Shown here piece after piece: positions 52,504 to 61,119 of a DNA stretch of 64,000 nucleotides. Under the pieces are notes generated by a model. It searched no databases and was not told the DNA's origin. It was given only the letters and a program-made list of their open reading frames with translations. The first letter of the stretch is position 1, and each line of letters starts with the position of its first letter. Position numbers and translations under genes: made by a program. This DNA comes from Chitinophagales bacterium (GTDB taxonomy: Bacteria > Bacteroidota > Bacteroidia > Chitinophagales > CAIOSU01): NCBI GenBank assembly GCA_018401955.1, contig JAGYJT010000007.1, forward strand, positions 35,951 to 99,950, written 5' to 3'.

Positions 52504-54411
52504 ATGATAGGTTTATATGAAATTGGCCATAGCAACAACTTAGTGGCTATCATCAGCGAAAATGTTTTTTTGTACCAAAGGTTAGGAATCGAAAAATACC
52601 GGCTATCTTTAGAGGGTATTCTCAAAACACAAGAACTTGACGTGCTCTATGCTAAATGTTGCGTTAATGAGCATATAAAACTCAATAAGTTAATTGGTGA
52701 CACGGTAAACAACCCAATGCTGGAAAAAATATCAGTTAAGAAATTAACGTCGGCCGAGGAGGAACTTGTAAACATTGGAATACTAAATGCAACTACCCTT
52801 GAACAGCAAAACAACCTTATACTGCATCAGACGCAAAAACATGCAACCCGATATGAACTTGCATTAAAGGGCATGAACGACGGTATTTGGGATTGGGATA
52901 TTTTAACCAATGAAGTGTATTACTCGCTGCAATGGAAAAACATGTTAGGCTTTGCTGACCATGAACTAGAAAACAACTTGCAAACCTGGCAGAAGCTTAT
53001 GCACCCAGATGATGCCGAGAAAACAACAACGATTGTAAACAGTTTCCTAGCTAAGCAAGCTCCATACCTGTACCATGTAACACGCTTTTTGCACAAAAAC
53101 GGTACCTACCGCACTATAGTTTGTCGTGGTTATATGGAGCTCGATGAGGGCGGCACGCCAGTTAGAATGGTTGGCTCGCATACAGATGTGACTGAATTTG
53201 CCTTGATGGAGCAAAAGCTGCAGCAACAAAAAGAGCTTTTTGAGCTGGCGGTTACCGCTAGCAATGAAGGCATCTGGGACTGGAATTTAGAAAAAGAGAA
53301 AATATATTTCTCTCCGCGGTGGAAAAGCATGCTGGGCTATAATGAAGATGAGCTGAGCAACACGCTTGAAACTTGGGAGTCATTAATTTTTCAAGACGAT
53401 TACAAAGCTGCGCTAAAATTGATTGAGGAGTTAAAAAGCGGCATGAGAGAAAGCTTTGAAACAACCCAAAAATTTAAACACAAACTAGGTCATATAGTTT
53501 TTGTTAGAAGCAAAGCGATTAAGGTATGCGACAAAAAAGGCAAGGTAATTCGTTTGGTAGGAAGCCACAGCGACATTAGCGACTTTGTAAACTCGCAAAA
53601 CCAGCTCTTAGTTAGCGAAGAAAGATACCGCAGCATTATTGAAAATATGGACCTAGGTATGCTGCATGTTGACAATAATGATGTTATAGTAGGTGTATTT
53701 AACAAATTTTCGGAGCTAACTGGTTACACTAAATCTGAACTGTTAGGGAAAAAAGCATCTAACTTGTTGGTGAGCCAAGAGGATGTAGTAAGCACAAATG
53801 AAATAATAAAAGATAGGCTAAAAAAACAATCAAGCGTATACGAACGCCTACTTCGGTGCAAAGACGGTACAAAAAAGTGGGTTCTGATAAGTGGTACCCC
53901 AGAAATAGACAAAGACGGAAATGTGATAGGCTCCATTGGTATACATTTGGATATTACGGAGCGCAAAAACACAGAAATGGCATTGGTAAAAGCAAAACTA
54001 TTGGCCGAGGAAAATTCAAAATCAAGAGAAAAACTACTAGCCAAAGTGAGCCATGAAATGCGGACACCCATGCAAGCTTTTATGGGCTTTATCAACTATC
54101 TAGATTCGAAAAATCTATCTTCAGATATCAAAGCATTCTCAGGTGAGATTAAGCTTGCTATAGAATCCTTAAATAGCTTAGTGAACGACCTACTTGATAT
54201 GAACACCATTCATCAAGGACGTTTAAAATTGATACCAAGGCCAATCAAAATGCACACTGCCTTTGATAATTTAATCAACTATTACACGAGGCTAATACCC
54301 AAAAACAAGAACATTATTTTAAGCTATATCGTTGCTTGGTTTCCAAACATATCAATCGATCCATTCAGGGTGCAGCAAATTGCTGGAAACCTTTTAAAAG
54401 CAATGCCATAA
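52504..54411 (+). CDS. PAS-PAS-PAS-HisKA protein: intact 5' part of a broken hybrid histidine kinase
   Basis: 635-codon open frame containing an N-terminal region without recognised domain (1-115), three PAS/PAC modules (about 118-240, 245-365, 370-495; for example YELALKGMNDGIWDWDILTN, TASNEGIWDWNLEKEKIYFS, IENMDLGMLHVDNNDVIVGV) and the HisKA dimerisation helix with the phospho-acceptor His in KVSHEMRTPMQAFMGF. It stops inside the ATPase N box: NLLK is followed by a frame break caused by an extra GC at 54400-54401, since removing these bases restores NAIKYTDHG. The product would therefore have a phospho-acceptor but no ATPase. No frame lesions are seen in this part. Confidence 0.75.
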   Translation: MIGLYEIGHSNNLVAIISENVFLYQRLGIEKYRLSLEGILKTQELDVLYAKCCVNEHIKLNKLIGDTVNNPMLEKISVKKLTSAEEELVNIGILNATTLEQQNNLILHQTQKHATRYELALKGMNDGIWDWDILTNEVYYSLQWKNMLGFADHELENNLQTWQKLMHPDDAEKTTTIVNSFLAKQAPYLYHVTRFLHKNGTYRTIVCRGYMELDEGGTPVRMVGSHTDVTEFALMEQKLQQQKELFELAVTASNEGIWDWNLEKEKIYFSPRWKSMLGYNEDELSNTLETWESLIFQDDYKAALKLIEELKSGMRESFETTQKFKHKLGHIVFVRSKAIKVCDKKGKVIRLVGSHSDISDFVNSQNQLLVSEERYRSIIENMDLGMLHVDNNDVIVGVFNKFSELTGYTKSELLGKKASNLLVSQEDVVSTNEIIKDRLKKQSSVYERLLRCKDGTKKWVLISGTPEIDKDGNVIGSIGIHLDITERKNTEMALVKAKLLAEENSKSREKLLAKVSHEMRTPMQAFMGFINYLDSKNLSSDIKAFSGEIKLAIESLNSLVNDLLDMNTIHQGRLKLIPRPIKMHTAFDNLINYYTRLIPKNKNIILSYIVAWFPNISIDPFRVQQIAGNLLKAMP

Positions 54412-55518
54412 AGTATACCGATCATGGAAGCATCAATTGCACAGTTAATTGAGCAGTAAAAGCGACAAAGAGGGATATATAGTTTCAAAAAATATCTGAC
54501 ACCGGTATAGGTATCCACGCAGACAACACATTAACTAGCATTTTCAATGAATTTTATCAATTAGGTATCAACGGTAATACCGCATCACACGATGGTTGGA
54601 GCTAGGCCTATCAATAGTAAAACAACTAGTAGATGCGTTTAAAGGCGAGATATGTATCACCATGCTTGAGAGTAAACAAAGGGACTACGTTCCTGATAAC
54701 TAATTCCTGCCAAATAGTGGAGGGAACGTGAATCAATTGCCAACTTTCCTGAAATTAATCCCGAGGTGAATAGAAACCAAGAGAAAATAAGGATACTAAT
54801 TGCAGAGACAATACCATTATTCGCCGATTAATTGCTACTTACCTTATTGAAAAACTTTTATGTTGATGCTGCTGTAAGCAGAGTAAACGGTTGAATATTT
54901 CTCAAAATATAATTATGACTTTATTTTTGCTTGATACTCGCATGCCCATATTGAACGGTTATGATGCTGCAAAAGCAATAAAGTTTGAGTAAATAATTCA
55001 AGTCAGCTTACCAATACTAAAATCGTTACTCTCAGCGCTTCGGTAATTCCATCGGAAGCTGAAAAAAAACGACTGTGCAATTTCATTGATTTTATACAAA
55101 AACCAGTTGAGTTACCATGGCTTGCCAGTATTTTTAAGATAATTTTCCAAAAAGCAGAACAGTCTGAAAGAGCTTTTATTTTGAAAACCCGATGTTAAAA
55201 AGACCAACGAGCAGTTTTTGGAAGACCCCGAATTGACTGAAGAGTTAAAAATGAATATCCGCAAAAATGCTAGTTAAAGAGCTTGAAAGGAACTTTAAAC
55301 ATTATTGAACTGAGCCAGCAGCAGCAATTATTAAACTTCTTAACTGTTTGCATTCCTTTAAAAGCAGTGCAGGAATATTAAGAATGGGTAACACCCTTAA
55401 CCTTATTGAGTTAATAGAAAGTGATTTAAAAGAAATAAAGCTTGTTTCAATGAGATTAATGAGTAAAATTGCCATGCTAAATGACAACATACTTACCACC
55501 CACAACTGTGAAAACTAC
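54412..55518 (+). pseudogene. decayed 3' part of the hybrid kinase: HATPase, receiver and Hpt domains
   Basis: Read across frames, this stretch continues the kinase: ATPase G box SDTGIGIHADN (54495 on), LGLSIVKQLVDAFKGE (about 54602-54649) and GTTF (54681-54692). Next is a receiver domain with ILIAE at 54793-54807 (restoring one lost G there gives AEDNTIIRRLIATYLIEKL), phospho-Asp codon 54933-54935 in LDTRMPILNGYDAAKAIK, and the conserved Lys at 55100-55102 in IQKPVELPW. Finally an Hpt domain carries its His at 55351-55353 (HSFKSSAGILRMG). At least ten small insertions or deletions and several stops interrupt it. Signature residues are almost all retained. Confidence 0.85.
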
Positions 55519-56156
55519 ATGCCGAATAAAGAATACTGGTCCTTGGAAGACCACGATATTTTTAGGTTAGGTGTAAAAATGGTGCTAATCGAAACTGGAT
55601 ATACAGTGGATGAAGTAAGTGAAGATGAATTCTTGAATTTGATAAGACCAATCAATACGAGCTAATTATTCTTGACTATTTTTACCTAATAATGTAAATG
55701 GTGAGAGAATATTTTTAAGCTCAAACAGCATAATGTAAGCAGCCCGATAGCTTTCTTGACCGCTCTCGAAAACCAAAATCATATCTAGATTATTATCATA
55801 CGGTGTAAAAGGGTTAATGCTAAAATCTTCTAGCTTATCAAGCATTAGGCAAAGGTATTCGCGGCATTGCTCAATGGAAAATCTATATCGATTAAATTTT
55901 CCCGTTGATTAACTCTTCGTTTGAAGAGCCTGGTGAATTTTCCGAAAGTGTGGCGCATTTTAGCACACTAACCAAACGCGAAGTCGAAGTAATTCAGTTA
56001 ATTGCCGACGGCCTGGTGAACAAGGAAATTGCTGAAAAAATGAACATCAGCAAACGAACTGTTGATACTCATAGAAGAAATATTTTGAGTAAAATACCTG
56101 CTAAATCATTCAGCTCATTAACGATTATGGCCTATAGATTGCGTATTATTAAATAA
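55519..56156 (+). pseudogene. decayed LuxR-type response regulator; C-terminal HTH still open
   Basis: Starts at the ATG at 55519 (MPNK), 0-1 codons after the Hpt remnant. Shifting frames give ILVL then EDHDIFRLGVKMVLIE, phospho-Asp codon 55674-55676 in LIILDY, LPNNVNGERIF, the conserved Thr at 55759-55761 in SPIAFLTALE, and Lys at 55823-55825 in GVKGLMLKSSSLSSI. The C-terminal LuxR HTH is intact from a TTG at 55905: LTKREVEVIQLIADGLVNKE and ISKRTVDTHRRNIL. This is the cognate regulator of the tripartite kinase, giving a full His-Asp-His-Asp relay in the ancestral state. The HTH fragment alone (83 codons) could conceivably be expressed. Confidence 0.85.
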
Positions 56157-56187
56157 CGCAAATAAACTTATTTACTACTTTTACGCA

Positions 56188-57477
56188 ATGAGCGAAGAAC
56201 TGCTGTACTACATTTGGCAACACCGCCTGTTTAACACCACAGCACTTAAAAGCACTGAGGGCGAACCTATTGAATTGGTAAGCCCTGGGCAGCGCAATTA
56301 CGATTCGGGGCCTGATTTTACCAATGCCCGAGTAAGGGTGGGCGAAACATTATGGGCCGGCAATATTGAAATCCATCAAAAAAGCAATGATTGGCTGCAC
56401 CACAAACATCAATACGACCCTAGTTTTAGCAATATCATTTTGCATGTAGTATACGAGGATGATAAACCTGAAGTAACCGGGGCCCCTACCCTTGAGCTTA
56501 AAGGATTGATAGATGAAAACCTACTGAGCAAGTACAACTACCTGCTGCACAACAGCCAGTGGATACCTTGTGAAAAAATGTTGCCCGAAGTAGATGAGCT
56601 TACCTTTACGCTTTGCCAAGAACGGATGGTAATAGAACGGCTAGAACAAAAAACCATGGCTATTGAAGCACTGCTTAAACGCAATACGGGCAGTTGGGAA
56701 GAAACCATGTACCAACTTACCGCAAGGGGCTTTGGGTTGAAGGTAAATAGAGAGCCGTTTGAGTTATTGGCCTGCTCGCTACCACTTAACACCATCGCAA
56801 AGCAAAAACAAGACCTTAAATGCATCGAAGCGCTGTTGTTTGGCCAGGCAGGCATGTTAAATGAAGAGCCAAAGGATGAATATATGGCCTCGCTGCAACG
56901 CGAATACCGCTACCAACAACACAAGCACCAGCTGAGGCCCACGCAGGGGCATAGCTGGAAGTTTTTACGCCTGAGGCCTGCCTCGTTCCCTACCGTGCGC
57001 ATAGCCCAGTTTGCAATGCTGCTGCATCGTTCTGTCCATTTATTTAGTAAAATACTGGAAACCCATAAACTGAGCGATGTAGAGGCATTGTTTAAAGTTG
57101 GTACCTCTGCGTATTGGGACACGCATTATACCTTTGGCAAAGAAAGTACCAAAAGCACCAAAGAGCTTGGCAGCACAACGCTTGACCTGCTAGTAATTAA
57201 TACCATTGCCCCCATACTATTTACGTATGCCAGGCACAAGGGCGATGAGGATTTGCAAGAGCGGGCCCTTAGTTGGCTACAGCAACTTAAGCCTGAACGC
57301 AATGAAATACTCAATAAATGGAAACAATTGGGGCGAAAAGCTGAAAATGCTTACGAAAGCCAAGCACTGATACAGCTTAAAAACGAACATTGCGCCCATA
57401 AAAAGTGCCTAAGCTGTGCTATTGGCAACAAAATATTGAAAAAACCCTTTGCACACAATTTGGAAAGTAATTTATAA
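56188..57477 (+). CDS. DUF2851 family protein
   Basis: 429-residue cytoplasmic protein of a Bacteroidota-wide family of unknown function. The N-terminal region is diagnostic: ELLYYIWQHRLFNTTAL, LVSPGQRNYDSGPDFTNARV, WAGNIEIHQKSNDWLHHKH and NIILHVVYEDD. The C-terminus contains a Cys-rich end (CAHKKCLSCAIGNKIL), suggesting metal binding. Starts 31 bp after the decayed regulator with an ATG. Intact and full length, so the indel-rich patch ends before it. Confidence 0.88.
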   Translation: MSEELLYYIWQHRLFNTTALKSTEGEPIELVSPGQRNYDSGPDFTNARVRVGETLWAGNIEIHQKSNDWLHHKHQYDPSFSNIILHVVYEDDKPEVTGAPTLELKGLIDENLLSKYNYLLHNSQWIPCEKMLPEVDELTFTLCQERMVIERLEQKTMAIEALLKRNTGSWEETMYQLTARGFGLKVNREPFELLACSLPLNTIAKQKQDLKCIEALLFGQAGMLNEEPKDEYMASLQREYRYQQHKHQLRPTQGHSWKFLRLRPASFPTVRIAQFAMLLHRSVHLFSKILETHKLSDVEALFKVGTSAYWDTHYTFGKESTKSTKELGSTTLDLLVINTIAPILFTYARHKGDEDLQERALSWLQQLKPERNEILNKWKQLGRKAENAYESQALIQLKNEHCAHKKCLSCAIGNKILKKPFAHNLESNL

Positions 57478-57487
57478 CTTAGTGCTT

Positions 57488-57706
57488 ATGCTAGATGTAC
57501 GAACATTTGTGGAAGCGAAATTCTTTGGGGTTTGCAGTTACCTTGGGGATAAGCTAAAGATGCCTTCTGGCAAAATTCGCCTGTTCTTTATATACAGCAC
57601 TTTCTTTGCCGTGGGCTCGCCCGTTATCATTTATCTTACCATGGCGTTTATCCTTAACCTAAGGGATTATGTAAAAGGACGCAGAAGTCCGGTTTGGGAT
57701 TTCTAA
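57488..57706 (+). CDS. small PspC-domain membrane protein (first of two)
   Basis: 72 residues when started at the ATG at 57488 (MLDVRTFVEAKFFGVCSYLG). It has the PspC pattern: FFGVCSYLGDKLKMPSGKIR followed by one TM helix (LFFIYSTFFAVGSPVIIYLT), then a short charged tail (KGRRSPVWDF). PspC domains take part in phage-shock-type envelope stress, though many Bacteroidota copies are uncharacterised. Lies 10 bp after the DUF2851 stop and 12 bp before a second, smaller PspC gene. Confidence 0.8.
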   Translation: MLDVRTFVEAKFFGVCSYLGDKLKMPSGKIRLFFIYSTFFAVGSPVIIYLTMAFILNLRDYVKGRRSPVWDF

Positions 57707-57718
57707 TCAACTATTGCT

Positions 57719-57883
57719 ATGTCTACCTATCCTGATAAAAAATTTCTTGGCGTATGCGCGTGGTTGTCGGTTAAGTTCGATATCGACGTGTCTATGCTAC
57801 GCATCATCTTTGTAGCTGCATTTATACTAGGCCTAGGTTCGCCTATCATCATTTATATAATTTTGGCATTAGTAAAGCCTTAA
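57719..57883 (+). CDS. mini PspC-domain protein (second of two)
   Basis: 54-residue gene, too short for most gene callers. Begins MSTYPDKKFLGVCAWLSVKF, with the second PspC half VSMLRIIFVAAFILGLGSP as TM helix and YIILALVKP at the C-terminus. Same design as its upstream neighbour (FFGVC/FLGVC, then a helix with GSPxIIY). The 12-bp spacing suggests an operon. Probably a tandem duplicate with a similar role. Confidence 0.75.
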   Translation: MSTYPDKKFLGVCAWLSVKFDIDVSMLRIIFVAAFILGLGSPIIIYIILALVKP

Positions 57884-57984
57884 TTGGTTTTCAACAAGCT
57901 ACTTTAGGTAAAGTACCAACTTTTTGAAATTTACCGTGTATCTTTTTTATGCTTATCCGTTAGCAATGGGTAAAGCGTTTCGTT

Positions 57985-58578
57985 ATGTCTTATACAACCT
58001 ACCAGATGCAGCACTCCTCCTACCCTGCCAGCTCTGCCGACTTGTCTGAAGAACAGGCATGGGTATTGGCAGCACAGCAAGACTCCAGAAAATTTGAACC
58101 GTTGTACAATCGTTACTACGAGGCTATTTATCGTTTTGTTTATCAGCGAGTAAATGATAAGCATGCCACTAGCGACATTACCTCTGAGGTGTTTATAAAG
58201 GCGCTCTCGAGTTTAAAGTCGTTTTCGCACCAAGGTATTCCCTTTAGCTCTTGGCTGTTCCGCATAACTCGCAATATGCTCATTGACCGTTTTAGGCGAG
58301 GTAAAAACCACCGGGTGATAAACGTTGAAACCAGTGCCTTGGCTGGGATGGCCGAAGAAGTGGAAGTACCCAGCGTAGATGAAGGAAAAATGAACAGGAT
58401 GCTGCAAAGCTTAGAGGAGCTTGCCGACGAAGATATGCAACTGATAGAGATGCGCTACTTTGAGAAGCGCAGCTTTAAAGAAATTGGCGAAATACTGGAG
58501 ATAACCGAAAACAACGCCAAAGTAAAAACCTACCGCATATTGGATAAAGTAAAAAACTTGATGACATCAGTTAAATAA
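57985..58578 (+). CDS. ECF-type RNA polymerase sigma factor
   Basis: 197-residue group IV sigma factor. Region 2 is LYNRYYEAIYRFVYQRVND with DITSEVFIKALSSLKSF and FSSWLFRITRNMLIDRFRR (-10 recognition). Region 4 is LADEDMQLIEMRYFEKRSFK with EIGEILEITENNAKVKTYRI (-35 helix-turn-helix). About 20 extra N-terminal residues precede region 2. It lies 8 bp before a membrane-protein gene, the usual place for an anti-sigma factor, so it is probably controlled by that product. Targets unknown. Confidence 0.9.
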   Translation: MSYTTYQMQHSSYPASSADLSEEQAWVLAAQQDSRKFEPLYNRYYEAIYRFVYQRVNDKHATSDITSEVFIKALSSLKSFSHQGIPFSSWLFRITRNMLIDRFRRGKNHRVINVETSALAGMAEEVEVPSVDEGKMNRMLQSLEELADEDMQLIEMRYFEKRSFKEIGEILEITENNAKVKTYRILDKVKNLMTSVK

Positions 58579-58586
58579 CCCTTGCC

Positions 58587-60254
58587 ATGAAAAAGAACAA
58601 ATTCAACATAAACCCTGCCCCGGTTACCCCAGATGATATAGAAGCTGGCAAAAACTTTGAGGCGTTCCATAACAAATACCAAGCTACCCAAAGAGGCTCG
58701 CTGCTTCGGCGTATTGGCCTGCCCTTGGCAGCAGTGGCAGCGGCTGCCATTGTTATTATAGTGCTACTCTTTAAGGCACCCGATGGGGAAACCAAAATGG
58801 TAGCGCAGTTTATTGAGCCGCCCATTAAAGGCCTAGAGCGCACCTATGAAGAGATAAGCTTTGTTGCTGCCGAAGGGTTGAAACTGGATATGCCCAGCGG
58901 CACCATTATAAGCGTGCCTGCCAATGCCTTTGTAGATGCCAATGGCAACCCTTATACGGGCCCAGCAAAACTTAAGTACCGTGAGTATACCGACGCCCTA
59001 TCAATAGCACTTAGTGGTATACCTATGACCTATGACTCGGCCGGTGTGGCTTACACGTTTGAGTCGGCTGGTATGTTTGATATGATGGTAGAGTCTGATG
59101 CCAGTACTCCACTAGCGTTAGCCAACGGTGCGGTAGTTTCAGTGGGCATGCCAGCCACCAGCGAAGACAATGGCTTTAATGTGTATGAATTGGATACTAC
59201 CACCAAAAACTGGGCCCTGCGTGGCAAAGATTCTATTGCCCCGGTAGCTGAAGATATAGAGCCCGAACCAGCGCCAACTAAAATTGCCGCTACCCCTAAG
59301 CCAAAAGAAGAACCTGCAGCATTAAACGACGCCAAGTTGCAACGCTTGTATAATACCATACAGGTAATTGGTGATAGCATTAACTATTATAAAAACCTGA
59401 GCTTGCTAAAGCCCATGCGTGCTTCAACAGAAGGGCATCACTTCAACTTAGAGATGAAGTACAATGCCTTCCCAGAGCTGGTTAGAAACGATTTGGTTTC
59501 GTGGGAAGTGGCCGCCTTTACCAAAGACTTTGAACCTAACTTTAGAACTACCCGTTGGGATAGCCGTGTAGTTACCCGCATAAAAGGCGACCAGTACAAC
59601 CTACAGCTAATTAAAGCTGGTGTTGAGCGCAACTTCGCCTGTAAGCCGGTGTACCAAGGGCAACACTATGCGGTTGCCGTTAAATATTATGACGAGGTTT
59701 CGGCAGCCAACCAAGAGCGATTGGCATACATTGAGCAACGCAAAAAAGAACTGCAAGCTGAATATGATGCTTACAAAAAAGAGCTAATGGCCAGTAACAA
59801 GGAGGCTGTGGTAAAACAAGAGAAACAACTGGAAAACCAATACAACCTCAATACTTCGCAAAACAACGTTTACCGTTTTGTATCAGTTAGCAGGATGGGC
59901 ATTTGGAACATTGACCGGATATATGAACAACCCGAATACGTAAAAGCGGAAACCGAATTTGTGGACAGCAAGGGCAAAGTATTAACCATGCACCGCATGA
60001 TACTGTTTGAGCAAGGTGTGCAAGCCAGTTTTGAATTCTTTAAAATGCCTACGGGCAACACCATGCGGTTTATGTACAACCCCAATAGCAGCTATACTGG
60101 CTTAGGCATTACCATTGAAGGTAAGGTATTCTTGATTCGCCCATCAGATATTAAACCGATTAAGACCGAGGGCATCAACACCATTAAGGCTAAAGATTTC
60201 TTCTTGCCTAAATCAGAGCAAGAGCTAAGGGATAAACTAGATGGATTAGCGTAA
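58587..60254 (+). CDS. single-pass membrane protein next to ECF sigma factor, possible anti-sigma-like regulator
   Basis: 555 residues. A short cytoplasmic N-terminus (NINPAPVTPDDIEAGKNFEA) is followed by one TM helix (IGLPLAAVAAAAIVIIVLLF, about residues 46-65) and a large extracytoplasmic part. That part begins with a beta-rich domain (MPSGTIISVPANAFVDANGN, SAGMFDMMVESDAS), continues through a Pro/Glu-rich linker (about 225-245), and ends with a coiled-coil (about 380-420) and a C-terminal domain ending KSEQELRDKLDGLA. I do not recognise a named family. No zinc-binding anti-sigma (HxxxCxxC) motif is visible, so the regulatory role is inferred from position alone. Confidence 0.65.
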   Translation: MKKNKFNINPAPVTPDDIEAGKNFEAFHNKYQATQRGSLLRRIGLPLAAVAAAAIVIIVLLFKAPDGETKMVAQFIEPPIKGLERTYEEISFVAAEGLKLDMPSGTIISVPANAFVDANGNPYTGPAKLKYREYTDALSIALSGIPMTYDSAGVAYTFESAGMFDMMVESDASTPLALANGAVVSVGMPATSEDNGFNVYELDTTTKNWALRGKDSIAPVAEDIEPEPAPTKIAATPKPKEEPAALNDAKLQRLYNTIQVIGDSINYYKNLSLLKPMRASTEGHHFNLEMKYNAFPELVRNDLVSWEVAAFTKDFEPNFRTTRWDSRVVTRIKGDQYNLQLIKAGVERNFACKPVYQGQHYAVAVKYYDEVSAANQERLAYIEQRKKELQAEYDAYKKELMASNKEAVVKQEKQLENQYNLNTSQNNVYRFVSVSRMGIWNIDRIYEQPEYVKAETEFVDSKGKVLTMHRMILFEQGVQASFEFFKMPTGNTMRFMYNPNSSYTGLGITIEGKVFLIRPSDIKPIKTEGINTIKAKDFFLPKSEQELRDKLDGLA

Positions 60255-60262
60255 TTGGGTGA

Positions 60263-60994
60263 TTACTGTTTGGCAAGCTTCACTATGTGGAGCTTGTCGA
60301 ACGCCCAAATAAAAGGATATACTGGGTCAAACTCAAACCACTTAACACCAAAATTGGGCCTGGCACCATACTTATGGTGGTTGTTATGGAAACCCTCGCC
60401 TAGCATAAATATATCAACAGGCATTAGGTTTTTGCTCGTATCCTTTACCTCAAAGTTGGTATAGCCATACTTGTGCGCAAACCAATTGATAACCACGCCG
60501 TGAACTGGACCCATAAGTGCATGAATAGGTATGAGCAATAAAAACCAAAGTGAAGGTGCAAACGCTAAATAGAACGCCACATAAATCCCTATCCAAAGCA
60601 AACGGTTGAGCTTACTCGAGGCGAAAGTATCAAACCACTTCCATTGTGGTAAGTTCTTATAAAAAGAACCCTCGTTTGGTGTAACGCCTCGCTCAATATC
60701 CAGATATACTTTGCGCGTGCGCATCATCATGGCTACCATATTGGCATCATACTTGGGCGAGTGCGGATCTTGCTCCGTATCGGCATAGGCATGGTGCATG
60801 CGGTGCATGGCGCCATACACGTAAGGACTGAGATACGATGAGCCCTGAACGAAGTAAGAGAAAACGAAAAAGAATTTTTCCCAACCCTTGCTCATGCTGA
60901 ACATTTGATGCGCAGCATACCGATGATGAAAAAAGGTTTGTGCAAATAAAGACAGATACCAATGAGCAATAAAAAAAATAAGGATAACGAGCAT
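60263..60994 (-). CDS. acyl-CoA desaturase (membrane fatty acid desaturase)
   Basis: 243-residue integral membrane di-iron desaturase. The three histidine boxes are HHRYAAHQMF, HRMHHAYADTEQDPH and HNNHHKYG, with the spacing of stearoyl-CoA/acyl-lipid delta-9 type enzymes. Hydrophobic helices surround the first box and the middle region. It is a little shorter than typical desaturases, mainly at the N-terminus, but all iron ligands are present. It inserts a double bond in membrane fatty acids. Single reverse gene convergent with the 555-residue protein. Confidence 0.88.
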   Translation of the reverse strand: MLVILIFFIAHWYLSLFAQTFFHHRYAAHQMFSMSKGWEKFFFVFSYFVQGSSYLSPYVYGAMHRMHHAYADTEQDPHSPKYDANMVAMMMRTRKVYLDIERGVTPNEGSFYKNLPQWKWFDTFASSKLNRLLWIGIYVAFYLAFAPSLWFLLLIPIHALMGPVHGVVINWFAHKYGYTNFEVKDTSKNLMPVDIFMLGEGFHNNHHKYGARPNFGVKWFEFDPVYPFIWAFDKLHIVKLAKQ

Positions 60995-61119
60995 TTGAGG
61001 AGGTTGGCTGGGTGTTGTTTAAAGTTAAGGCCAAAAATGCTAACTGCATAATGCAATAGCAAAATTAACCCTTCACTTAAAGAACAAAACAAAACTCCTT
61101 TAAGTTGGCTTAACCCAGA

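Noticed and set aside
55348..55665. A 105-codon frame that could be annotated as a small gene
   Set aside because: It is the Hpt end of the kinase (HSFKSSAG) running on, through a compensating frame shift, into the start of the response regulator (EDHDIFRLG). It is a fusion of remnants.
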